A stretch of DNA of 25,705 nucleotides, taken from positions 129,864 to 155,568 of the forward strand of contig BFEA01000072.1 of NCBI GenBank assembly GCA_003427395.1, in the 5' to 3' direction. The translations under genes and the position numbers were made by a program. Positions 10,191-19,107 of this stretch are shown one piece after another. Numbering within the stretch: position 1 is the stretch's first letter; each line of letters opens with the position of its first letter. The notes under the pieces are model-generated. The model had not been told where the DNA came from. It made no database searches and worked only from the letters and a program-made list of their open reading frames with translations. The stretch comes from Chara braunii. Taxonomy: Eukaryota; Streptophyta; Charophyceae; Charales; Characeae.

Positions 10191-10292
10191 NCTCNTCTCC
10201 CCNTTGNTCGTGACNGCTTAGCATCTNTAAATCACATTATTGAGAACATCCCTNACTNCGCTNGAAACTGACCCGCACAAGAACGGCGTATN
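10191..10292. other. Cluster of ten ambiguous bases (N)
   Basis: Single N calls at 10191, 10195, 10203, 10207, 10215, 10227, 10254, 10258, 10263 and 10292. They are scattered single sites, not a gap of fixed length. This suggests low coverage, a collapsed repeat, or disagreement between reads. Any frame crossing here is unreliable. Confidence 0.95.
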
Positions 10293-10469
10293 TGAACAAA
10301 AAAAAACAAAGGAAGGAAAGAAAAATGGACATGCGGTAATGACGTGTCCTCACATGTCCAGACAAACAAGCCCTTATACGGAGAGCAATGGGAAAACAAG
10401 TTTCCCTTTCTGAACGGCAAAGTAAAATGCGCGAGGCAGAAACGAGGGCAACATCAATCATCACCATGC

Positions 10470-11060
10470 GCGCGAAAACCCCCCTTCAAATCTCCTCTCT
10501 TCTCTCACCCTTCTCTCTCTCTGGCCAACTGTAGTCAGTTCGTGCATCACACGAATGCGTTGGTAGTGCTTGCCGTCAGGCACATAGCGTGCGTGCCTCT
10601 CTCTCTCCTCTCGTTCTTTGACCTTCTCTTATTACCTCAGCCTTGCCACTTGCAGCCTGCACACGCGCCCAACTGCCCTCACTCCTCATTCTTGTGCATA
10701 GCCCGCAACGATGACGTCAACCTCCTCTCCTCCCTTTTCACGCGTAGACCTTTTCTCTCTCTCTCTCGCACGACATCTGTCGAGTGTATCGTGTGCCCCA
10801 CGTCCTTGCCTCAGCCTCTTCGCTGCTGGTCCTCTCGCCACGCGTGTGTCGATTCTCTCTCGCCTCACACCCGTTTCTTCCCTTTGCTCTGTTTTTCTCC
10901 AGTCCCGCGGCCTCTGGGCGTCAGCTGTCGTGAGTTGGCCTCAGGTCCCTCTTCCACCGGCTTTGCAGCCCGGTGATCCCTCTGGATCTCGCCTGGTCTG
11001 ATCCAGGACCTGAGGTCCGTCTCCCGGTCCTCCGCCTCGCTCATCTCCCTCTCCCCGCCT
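10470..11060. repeat. CT-rich (plus) / GA-rich (minus) low-complexity region
   Basis: Recurrent TCTCTCTC, CCTCTC and CTCGC words. The long plus-strand open frame at 10344-10976 is serine/leucine/proline-rich and follows this bias, so it is not called as a gene. The C-terminal part of the minus-strand ORF at 10865-11389 overlaps this region. Confidence 0.6.
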
Positions 11061-11389
11061 GAGTCTCGTTCCAAGTGGGCCTGCTCCCAGTCCGCCGTGT
11101 CCATCGAGGTCTCGGTCTCATGATATGAGACCGTTACCAGCATTCTCGCCATCACACCGTCTCTTCTGCAGCGCCTCTCCACATGGTCTTTCGTCTCTGT
11201 GATAGCGTCCTGTAGCCTTTCATCAGTCCGCATCTCCTCCTTTTTTCCTCCCTCTACGTTGATCCTCAGTCTCAACTCGTCACCCCCATCATAGTTGAGT
11301 ATAGCCAAAATCAAGGGCCCCTCCCCGGACATAGGCTTCCACCGAATCTGGTGGTACCAGTAGCAGGGTCTATACCCATGCAACGCCAT
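10865..11389 (-). CDS. Orphan ORF, about 174 residues, charged C-terminal half
   Basis: The start chosen is the ATG at 11387-11389, in a good context (G at -3, G at +4); the frame opens two codons earlier without another ATG. The N-terminal 60 residues look globular and aromatic-rich (GYRPCYWYHQIRW, PLILAILNYDGGDELRLRI). The rest is strongly charged (EGGKKEEMRTDERL, ERDSGGEREMSEAEDRETD) and ends in a basic, low-complexity tail. A TATAAAAG sequence lies about 150 nt upstream. I do not recognise a family. The charged half lies partly in GA-rich sequence, which weakens the case. It could be a small host gene or the N-terminus of a transposon protein. Confidence 0.42.
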   Translation of the reverse strand: MALHGYRPCYWYHQIRWKPMSGEGPLILAILNYDGGDELRLRINVEGGKKEEMRTDERLQDAITETKDHVERRCRRDGVMARMLVTVSYHETETSMDTADWEQAHLERDSGGEREMSEAEDRETDLRSWIRPGEIQRDHRAAKPVEEGPEANSRQLTPRGRGTGEKQSKGKKRV

Positions 11390-11537
11390 AGCCACTCAGA
11401 GATAGCCACGGACCCACCCCTAGGTGCACACACTCAGATGGCCTAGGCTATTCACCGCTCCACTCTCAGGCCCTTAGACCAGCAACACTAAACGTGGCGG
11501 GATAGTTCACCCTGCTCACCCCCGCCCCGTCTGCTGT

Positions 11538-11545
11538 CTTTTATA
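11538..11545 (-). promoter_or_regulatory. TATA box candidate for the 10865-11389 ORF
   Basis: The minus strand reads TATAAAAG, a strong match to the eukaryotic TATA consensus. It sits about 150 nt before the ATG at 11389, which leaves room for a 5' untranslated region of about 120 nt. The initiation site cannot be fixed from sequence. Confidence 0.4.
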
Positions 11546-12085
11546 GATCTGCCTCAAACCGAGTTACCTGCGTTCTAAGCGGGAAGCTTCAAGGCTTGGT
11601 GAAAATTCGAAGATAAACAGGATAATTTTAAATTTGTGATCTTACACAAAAGAAAAACCAAGAAAAAGGAAAGAAAATAACTTATGGTCGCGATATCCAC
11701 AACCCTTCTGCTACCGGTCCCTGTCGCTTCGTCTCACTAAGAAGTGACTGCTATCCTGAGGTGGTGGTCCCATAACGGGATACCAACGATCATATTCTCC
11801 TTTTTTAAGTACAAGTTCGGCCTATCCCCGTCGTGTACCCGTGTCCGATGGTAAGGAGAGGGCTTATGACCGCTCCCAGGGGTGATAAGCTTCCTACCGA
11901 TGCGGCCGCGGGTCGCTCTTCTTTTGGGGTCCTACCGCGCGGGGCCTGAACGTACCTCCAACCGTCAGCTCGAGAATGACAGACCTGACTAGTCTGGGCC
12001 ACAGATTGCAGTCTCGTTCAAAACTCGAACCATTGACCTCTCTGCGAAGTGACCGGAGCCGAAGAAAACCTGCATCTGATTGCAT
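11546..12085. other. No gene seen; weak tRNA-like box on the minus strand
   Basis: No convincing open frame. On the minus strand near 12010-12030, GGTTCGAGTTTT resembles a pol III B box, and CGGCTCCGGTCA about 30 nt earlier is a poor A box. No tRNA fold could be built. Confidence 0.3.
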
Positions 12086-12123
12086 GATAATAATAATAGT
12101 AGTAATAGTAATAATAATAATAA
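12086..12123. repeat. (TAA)n microsatellite, interrupted
   Basis: TAA/TAG trinucleotides in an imperfect run of about 12 units. Confidence 0.93.
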
Positions 12124-12424
12124 AGGAGGAAAATCAAACGACACCGCGTACAACTGTTACTGGATTACTCTGAACTAAAGCAACGGCCCTGATCCGTGTG
12201 CCAATCGGGCGTTTCCGTTTTTCTCTTCTCTTGTCTTTATTTTCTTATTTTCCTTCTGCCCCTTTGCTCAATTTTCCTTCCGATAGCAACTTGTTTTTCG
12301 TGCACCTAACCCATAACTCTGTACAGGGGCACTTGGAGCGCAGTTGAAAAGACTGAGCCAGTCTTCTCACCTCCGCGTTACAGGGCGAACCCGGAGGCTA
12401 CCACGGCCACAGGCCGGTTGTGCT

Positions 12425-12438
12425 CTGCTGTACAGCAG
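12425..12438. other. Perfect 14-bp palindrome
   Basis: CTGCTGTACAGCAG is identical to its own reverse complement. It lies about 280 nt upstream of the TATA box at 12709, so it might be a dimer-binding site, but there is no other support. Confidence 0.4.
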
Positions 12439-12708
12439 GGCGCCGAGCCTGCGCGGACCAATGAAAGTCTTGTGATGCACCCCTTTTGTCAAGGGCACAG
12501 CCACCAAGACTGGTCTGAGCCGAAGCACGGCCTGGGCACTAACGGCAACGGAGACCCAAGACATGTCCACAGGCTGAGGCACCGACACAAGGGACTGTAC
12601 CAAGCAGGGACTTGGTATACGGAGGAGGGCCGGGAAACCGCGCCCTCCGACATAATACCAAACGCCCACCCAACGTCCCCGCTGGGTCAAGACGAGCTGC
12701 TCAGCGAG

Positions 12709-12715
12709 TATAAAA
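12709..12715 (+). promoter_or_regulatory. TATA box candidate for the 13033 ORF
   Basis: TATAAAA follows GCGAG and precedes a C/T-rich stretch that could hold the start site at about 12738-12745. The putative leader (12740-13032) is pyrimidine-rich with repeated CGCTCGTTTCGCTCG-like words. The first ATG of the long frame is at 13033. Confidence 0.45.
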
Positions 12716-13032
12716 CAACAGCGTCCGCCAACTCTTTCATTCATTCTTGATGTGACCTACGTCAAGGCTTTTACGGCGGCTTTGCACCAATTCGTCTCTT
12801 CGTGTTTCCTTAGCGCTCACCCTCTATCTCGGTGCTCACTTCTTCTCGTAGCGCTCGTTTCGCTCGTCTCCTCTGCACTACCCATCTCTCTCTGTGCTAA
12901 GCTTCACGTAGCATGCTGTAGTCCTCCTTAGCTAGCGTGGTTATTTTCTCTATTGTTTTCATTATTCTCCTACTTCCGTTTTTCCGGATCCATCTCTTCA
13001 TCATATTCTTTACTCGCATAGCCTTCTGCACC

Positions 13033-13503
13033 ATGCCTGAGGCACGCCGCGGTGAGGGTAGATGAAGGGGAGGTAGGACAGGAAAGGCTAAAGAGGAGCC
13101 TCCAGTTAGGGCACGACTCTCTTATAGTTCAGAGGAGGAGGAGGAAGAAGAACCTAGAGGCTACGAGCCCCCGAGGCCCTACCCGCGCTATCCATCTTCA
13201 GGGTGGTACGAGAAAACTCCATCCCCAGACAGGATGGAATACCTCCGGAAAAAATTTGATGTGCGCTATAGTACACCCAGTGCTTCTTCTCCCCCTTATA
13301 TCCCCAGAGCTCCTTCCACCCGTGCAGTGAGTAAGGCTATAGTGCCATCTCCACCGTCACCTGTCCCATGTGTTGTTCCGCCACCTCATCATCCTGGCCA
13401 TTGTATTCTATTTAGTATCTTTCTCCTTTTCTTTCTTTTCCAGTTGGAGCTCATGGCCATCTTTTATATCTTAAATAAACATGATTTCTTCTCAGCTCTC
13501 TGA
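13033..13503 (+). pseudogene. Small acidic/proline-rich ORF with an in-frame TGA and a possible 117-nt intron
   Basis: From ATG at 13033 the frame reads MPEARRGEGR, a TGA at 13063-13065, then an open frame to TGA at 13501-13503. Visible features are a run of seven Glu after a Ser-Ser pair, then many Pro/Tyr/Ser residues (RGYEPPRPYPRYPSSGWYE) and a short basic segment (MEYLRKKFDVRY). A GTGAGTAAG donor at 13327 and a T-rich stretch ending TTTTCCAG at 13436-13443 outline a 117-nt intron. Its length is a multiple of three, so both forms stay in frame. The next ATG in frame after the TGA is at 13231. I do not recognise the protein; a gag-like N-terminus of a plus-strand retroelement is possible, but no primer-binding site was found. 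Confidence 0.4.
13327..13443 (+). other. Candidate intron, 117 nt
   Basis: It begins GTGAGTAAGG and ends in a pyrimidine tract followed by CAG. The reading frame is maintained whether or not it is removed. The downstream piece contains AATAAA at about 13475, so it could instead be a 3' untranslated region. Confidence 0.4.
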
Positions 13504-13780
13504 GCCCGTTTTCTGCCCATAAAATTTTCAGTTTACTGTCTATTCCATAGCGTCCCAGGTCAGAGAGTTTGGCTTCCTTAAGGCCAGGGATGCAGGTTCC
13601 TTGTGAACCAGACCGCTTGTCGGCCACCAAATAAAATTTTAAGAAGGATTTTGTCTACTTGTTTGACTTGTTCGACTGTTGGTTTTTCACATGGGGGTTA
13701 CCTTAGCTCTTGATCAGGCATCTATGCCAGGGATGACCCCAGTAACGGGGGTACTCACTCTGTCTCCCATGCCGGAAATA
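13504..13780. other. Intergenic, AATAAA near 13630
   Basis: No gene seen. CCAAATAAAATTTT at 13627-13640 could serve as a polyadenylation signal for a plus-strand transcript; otherwise unremarkable. Confidence 0.35.
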
Positions 13781-13960
13781 GGGCATACCAAACCCTCTTT
13801 TCTGTTCTGGTCCGAGTGAAACACCTTCTCAGCCTCTCGAACATCTGATGGGGATACCAAACCCTTATTTTCTTTCTCTGATCTGAGTGAGGCATCTCCT
13901 CAACTTCTCAGATAAAAGGGAGGGATACCAAACCCTTTTTATTTTCTCAGGTCTGGGAAT
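13781..13960. repeat. Degenerate tandem repeat, period 70-71 bp
   Basis: Units begin with GGG(C)ATACCAAACCCT at 13781, 13851 and 13922. Each continues through a T-rich stretch, a TCTG(A/G)TC(C/T)GAGTGA-like word and a CTTCTCAG-like word. The third unit is partial. Confidence 0.8.
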
Positions 13961-14183
13961 TGCAAATAACTATTTGTATACCCACAAAACCAACAAGTCT
14001 CACAGACAACAACCATGCCCTAGCAAACAGACCCTCTGACAACCAGCAGTCAAACATGAATAAATTAAAATAAAACCCATAAATAAAATAACTAATAATA
14101 ATTAATAATTAATACATAATAACTCTTCATACTCAGGATTTATTGATTGCCTTGATTTCGGCCTACCACTGGCCAGGAATGCC

Positions 14184-14393
14184 GGACGTCCCGTCAGTCT
14201 GACATACCTCATTCGGCCCGCCTCAGGCCAGGACTAGTCAAACAATCTGTCTTGACAGCCCCTTTGACCTGCCTCCAGGTCAGGACCAATCAACCCACTA
14301 CTCGAGCATGACAGCCCTTTGGCACTCTCGCCAGGACACCCAGACTATTGCGGGTTGGTCACCCTATGACAGTAGACGTCCCGTCAGTCTGAC
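14184..14393. repeat. Two copies of GACGTCCCGTCAGTCTGAC, 190 bp apart
   Basis: The word occurs at 14185-14203 and 14375-14393, each preceded by GG or TA plus G/A. The DNA between holds several GGCCAGGA/CAGGACC-like words. The same core recurs at 14816-14988 in a hairpin form. Confidence 0.8.
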
Positions 14394-14815
14394 TGCCCCG
14401 AATCCGGATTTGACGACTGCGGTCAGGGACCGACTCACCTACCAGTTTTTGGCCAAGGGCGCTGGCTGCCCGGCCTAGATTTTCGAACGTGGGACCCGGT
14501 CTAACCACAGTTCCAGGCTCTGGCGAACCTCACTGGATTACATCCTCTGACTGCGGTAGGGTTTCAGCCGACCCCTTTCAACTTCATAGGCCAGACTCCC
14601 GGAGTCTTAGCCTCAGTTGACTACGGAATTCGACACTCGTGTAGGGGACCTGCTGACCCCAACAGATTGCAACCTACTGCGGTAAGGTTCTGGCTGGCCT
14701 CGGCAATCAACGCATCCTTAGGTTAGAGAAGAAAACCTCAGGCACAGACAATCAGACAATCATATCATAACCCACAAGCAAACTGCCCATGCCCCATAAC
14801 AGAACAAACATTTCT

Positions 14816-14988
14816 CAAGAGACGTCCCTTCGGTCTCAAGAGGCACTGAACAATAACATGCTAGCCAACACTAAGAGTTCGCAAGAGACCTCCCTTCAGC
14901 CTCAAGCAAAGAACTTAGTGCTGGCCCCAGAGAGGTCCCTTCCCTCAACTGGGATTTATTTTTCAAGAGACGTCCCGTCAGTCTCAAG
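14816..14988. repeat. Three copies of a 25-bp motif with a GAGAC/GTCTC dyad
   Basis: CAAGAGACGTCCCTTCGGTC begins the copy at 14816-14840; variants lie at 14882-14906 and 14964-14988. In two of the copies GAGAC and GTCTC can pair around a 9-nt loop; the middle copy keeps GAGAC but has GCCTC. Spacings are 66 and 82 bp. Flanking words such as CACTGA also recur. Confidence 0.78.
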
Positions 14989-15063
14989 GAAATACTGAAA
15001 CACTGATCTCAGACAAGTCTCTTCCCTCATCTCAGTGAAGACAGACCCTTAGCCAAGAAGCAC

Positions 15064-15215
15064 GAAGTCCCTCTACTGACCACTCTCAGTCAAGTAAAGT
15101 TGAACTTCTTTATGCCTGCCCTCGTCTGAATCTCTTGGATGGACAACTTAGTCAGAGACAAGAAGTCCTTCTGCTGATAACTTTCAATCAGACAGAACTG
15201 AATTTTTTTATGCCT
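15064..15215. repeat. Tandem pair, period 98 bp
   Basis: GAAGTCC(C/T)TCT(A/G)CTGA at 15064 and 15162 begin two related blocks of about 53 bp, both ending TTTATGCCT. Confidence 0.75.
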
Positions 15216-15291
15216 ATCATGCTTTCTCTTTGTGATAAGAATAATACTGCTTATATCATTTGATGTGCCACAGCCATGAGTTTCACAGATC

Positions 15292-15306
15292 TTGACACTG
15301 TGTCAA
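15292..15306. other. Perfect 7-bp dyad
   Basis: TTGACACTGTGTCAA has arms of seven bases around a central T. A second perfect palindrome, TGCAGCGCTGCA, lies at 15369-15380. Neither has an assigned role. Confidence 0.4.
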
Positions 15307-15437
15307 TGCTCCCAGAACTGTACTTAGAGTTACTCCCCACTCTCAGGATCTGACACTCATGGAACGACTGCAGCGCTGCATCAAAGATATAGTCTCATTA
15401 ACTTAGTTGCTTGTTGAAATAGATAATAAAATGACTT

Positions 15438-15517
15438 GCTGAAAACTGAAGTATTGAAACTGAATTGCTAAAACTGAAGTACTGAATCTGAAATACTGAA
15501 ACTGAAATGCTGAAAAG
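15438..15517. repeat. Degenerate CTGAAA/ACTGAA simple repeat
   Basis: Variants of (A/G)(C/T)TGAAACTGAA recur about every 10-20 nt. The style resembles the CTGATT-rich DNA at 5937-6055, although no long match was found. Confidence 0.65.
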
Positions 15518-15609
15518 ACTATGCAAGGATGATCATTGTCTGCTGATAAGTGAGCCTCACTGTCTCAGTGTCTTACTGTACTCTTTCTCAGTCCTCTATG
15601 ACCGTTCTC

Positions 15610-17115
15610 TTACTTGGATGGTTGACTTCTCTTCCCGCTCTTTGGAGTCACTGTAGGGATCAAGTCAGGGTCTCTGAAGATGAACTTATGAAGTCTTGAC
15701 CCTGACACCATGTCGTGAACTCTGAATCCGTCCATTTCCGAGATCTCATAAACCTTGTCTTCTGCCTCTTCTGTGATTCTGTAAGGACCAAGCCATTTGG
15801 GCTCCAATCTCTTAGTCCATTGTGTCTCAAGAGAACTGTCAAACAGAAGAACATCTTCAATCTTCAATTTCTTTTTTCTTATATATATTTTCTTGTTCCC
15901 TCTTTCTTGATCTTATAGTCTGCTGGATGCCATTCTCTCTGCTGCATCCAACACTGTCTGATCTACTTCAGATATTTGCCTCATTCTGATCTGAAGGAGT
16001 TCTGAAATAGAATAATTCCTCTCACTTTCTTGACTTGACCATGTTTTGACAATACTCTCAATAGGCAATGTAGCATATCGGTCGTACCACAGAGTAAAAG
16101 GTGCATAGCCAATGGTCCTCTTGATTGTGATATTATCAGCATATACAGCAGCTCTTAACACCTTTGGTCAGTTGCTGAGATTTCCTTCACACCACTTGGT
16201 CAATGAATCTTTTAGAATTTTGTGACCTCTTTCAACAGGTGCATTCGGTTGAGGATGGTAAGTAGTCACATACCGAATTCTTATTCTCAATCTGAGTGTA
16301 ATTCTTCTGACAACCTCATTTATGAATTCTGATCCTCTGTCTGAGACAAATTCTCTGATAAAAGGATACCTGAGATAGACTTCTTCTATCCAGTCTGCCA
16401 CTTGCTCGGCCGTCTTCCTCTTCGGAGCTTTTGCCTCAACATATCCAGAGAAATTATCTCTCATGTTTAATATGTATCTCATCCCACCCTTGCCTGGAGA
16501 CATAGTGATGAGATCCATATGAACTCTACTACCTGACTCTACCAGGATTGTAGGGAACAGGGGCTCAATCATCCTTGTGGTAGACCTCTTCTGACATAAG
16601 ACACATGATTTACAGTATCTGAAAAACATGTCTCTCATTCCAGGCCAAAAGTAGAGTTTGACAGTCTTGGAGTAGGTAGCCTCAGCAGCCCTGTGGCCAC
16701 CAACAACCCCCTCATGTAGAGCAACAATTATTTCGAACTGTCTCTCTTTACCACAGACCACTCTTAGTGGAGGTAAGTCTCCCTTACCATCCACAAAGAG
16801 ATGTCTTCTCTTTAATCTGAATTTCTTTCTTGAATCCTTACAGTAATATTCTTTTAGTTGCTCCTTTTTCATTTTTCTGTCAATCTCTTGATAATTTTCA
16901 TCATATTCTTCAAAGAAGAAAAATATATCTTCTTCCTTATTTTCATTCTCTTCTTCTTCCTTTGAACTTGAACTTTCCCCAATCTCATGAGCACCCACTG
17001 CAGCAGCATTAACTTTAGCATACTAATCATTTGGTTCACCTTCCTCTTCTTTCCCAAGAACCGATTCGTAAATGTACGCACCAGCGATCTCTCTCCAGCT
17101 GTCTCTTTCTTCTTG
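15610..17115 (-). pseudogene. Ty3/gypsy integrase
   Basis: The same frame continues through TAG at 17023-17025. Counting from codon 16998, the HHCC zinc-binding domain has His 95, His 102, Cys 132 and Cys 135. The core has Asp 162, Asp 220 and Glu 256, with exactly 35 residues between the last two (DD35E). A TGA at 16168-16170 cuts the core off from its C-terminal part, which includes YAPFTLWYDRYATLP; TAA at 15913-15915 is the next break. The last open piece carries the GPY/F-type motif (WLGPYRI) near 15780 and ends at 15610-15612. No chromodomain is visible. All catalytic residues survive although the frame is broken. Confidence 0.92.
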
Positions 17116-18690
17116 TCATGGATTCCACTTGTAGAAGCATGGCGCTTCATAGTCCTCCTCATCTTTCTCATTAAAAAAATTATCAACATAGGCAGATTCT
17201 TCAATCGTTCCACTCACATATTTTTCTTCTTCTTCCCGCCACTCAATCCGGCTTAAGCCATCTGCTCTGTTTTTCTCAGTGGGGATCTTTTCCAGCTTAA
17301 AATCATATGTCCAGATAAAGGCGATACATCTGCTGACTGTTGGATCTACCTGTTGGTGCTTTTTAATGACACCTATCACAGCAGATGCATCAGTCCTCAG
17401 GATGAATCTCCTTCTTAGAATGTAGTACCTGAAGCACCTGAGGCTATGGATGATTGACAGTAGCTCTTTCCTGAATTGGGTGTAGCCTCTTTCTGTAGAA
17501 TTGAGAGTTCTGCTCTCAAATCTCAGAGGTCTTTCTCTCTCATTTTCATCTTTCTGAATAAGCACTCCACCCAGAGCAACTGGTCCTCCATCCACCTCAA
17601 TGATGAAAGGTCTTGTCTCCTTATCATCATAATATGGTATTCCCAGCACTACACCACCGTCTCTTAGTTTTTCTTGCAATGTTTCCGCTGCGGCTTGTTT
17701 TTTATCATTCCATGTTAAGTAATCACCCTGCCTTACCATTTTCCTCAGAGGCTCTGCAAGAGCAGCAAAATGAGGAATAAAAATCCTCCAGAATCCACAG
17801 ACCCCCAAGAAACTCCTGACGTTTGTCACTCTTTTGAGAGGCAGAGGCCAGTTCAAGATCTTGTCTATCTTTTTGGGATCTCGACTCCTACCCTTGGAGA
17901 AACATCTGAAGCCCAAGATTATCACTTCTGGTTGGAAGAGAATGAACTTTGGTACACTGGCAGTTAGATTATACTTCTGAAGTCTCTCTAGGACCATCTT
18001 TACTCCTTCAGCATGTTCCCAGACAAACTTTCTGACTCCCCCTGCGACCAAAGTCTCATCTCTTACCAAGGGTCCTTTTACACGATTATCATCAATGTAG
18101 GGACTGGTTATTTCAGGAGAAATATCCTGCATGACTTTGATCATATCCTTTCGAACCACTACCACTCCGTTAGTCCATCCCTGAGGTACCACACACATCT
18201 GAACGATTCCCCTTAGCGTGTGCATGACAGTCATTGGCCGGCTACTGGGATCAATAGGGAACTGATCATAGCCAGAATACAGATCAACGAGGGAATAAAT
18301 ACATCGACCAGCAAAGGATTCAGCGAGGAGATCATCATTAGGAAGACTACCTGTATCACGTACCGTCACAGAATTGAGCTTCTGAAGATTATGTATCCAT
18401 CTTAGCCCGCCCCCTGGTTTCCAGAAACAGAACCAGTGATTAGCATACGGTCCATCAGCAGGTTCAGCAACATTAGATGCAACCTTTTTGTCAAGATACT
18501 TCACAACTTCTGCCTCTTCCTTCACGGTATACTTGGTTGGTCTATCATTCCATGGAACATGATCAACTGTCCAAATCTTGGCCATCTTGATCATGTCCAC
18601 GTCCAATCGCCCTCTCTCTTCATCATTAAAGGAGAAAACACCAGAGAATTTCTGACACATCCTGTAGATATATTCTTTCTCTTTAGGCAT
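17116..18690 (-). pseudogene. Ty3/gypsy reverse transcriptase and RNase H
   Basis: A 524-residue open stretch. RT landmarks: WKPGGGLRWIHNLQKLN (residues 90-106), SLVDLYSGYDQ with the first catalytic Asp at 136, PQGWTN (169-174) and YIDD at 198-201, so the catalytic triad is intact. RNase H follows: Asp 367 in IIEVDGG, Glu 409 in FRKEL, Asp 434 in LRTDAS and Asp 477 in RADGLSR. The usual PFGL(x)NAP box and the TDAS start of RNase H are replaced by PQGWTN and EVDGGP. The methionine at 18690 is internal to the polyprotein, not a true start. The stretch ends with TGA at 17116-17118, after which the same frame continues. Confidence 0.93.
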
Positions 18691-18699
18691 GATAAACTA

Positions 18700-19107
18700 A
18701 TTCGAGTTTATCTTCATTATGTCAAACCTCTCTTTGGTGACCCTATTCTCTCGTTTTGCTGATTCCCTGAATGCTCTTATAATTTTCCTCTCCTTTTTCA
18801 ATGCTTCATCATAATCTTTCTCTATTAGGACTGCAACCGGGTTTTTCTTCACCACCTTGGGCTTATACTTTCATTTTGACCCAGTGACTATTTTCCTAAA
18901 AAAGGGTGAGTCGATGCAAATCTCAATTCCATTTTTCCTCTCTTAGCAGTCTCTACAGCTTTCTTAAAGGCTTCAATTTGTCCGTCCTCATCCTCAAGTT
19001 TACCAAGAGCGTTCATCATTTTCGAAACCTGATTGATTCCCACCGAAATCTCTTCTTTTGCTTCTTGTTTTCCTTCTTCCTTTAGTCTCCTAATCCTTTC
19101 AGCAAAT
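18700..19107 (-). pseudogene. Linker between protease and RT, frameshifted, probable coiled coil
   Basis: After the frameshift a charged helical-looking segment follows: EEFAERIRRLKEEGKQEAKE and onward to about 18905, with heptad-like Leu/Ile/Val spacing. A run of six A (plus strand 18898-18903) marks the return to the pol frame. The frame then carries TGA at 18871-18873, a Lys/Glu-rich segment (LKKERKIIRAFRESAKRENR) and TAG at 18697-18699 just before the RT. Confidence 0.6.

Noticed and set aside
10344-10976. 210-codon plus-strand open frame
   Set aside because: Serine/leucine/proline-rich product of CT-rich DNA, no domain, crosses into the frame opposite the better-supported minus-strand ORF.
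11990-12075. GGTTCGAGTTTT on the minus strand as a tRNA gene or SINE
   Set aside because: A box is poor, no cloverleaf, and the TAA microsatellite is on the wrong side for a SINE tail.
12367-12750. Overlapping sense and antisense frames of 110-125 codons
   Set aside because: No motif in either, mutually overlapping, and the TATA candidate for the downstream ORF lies inside them.
14160-15000. CRISPR array
   Set aside because: Repeats are diverged, spacing is irregular, and the context is eukaryotic.
13504-15609. LTR of the minus-strand Ty3 element
   Set aside because: No matching second copy, no polypurine tract, no primer-binding site; only short degenerate repeats could be demonstrated.
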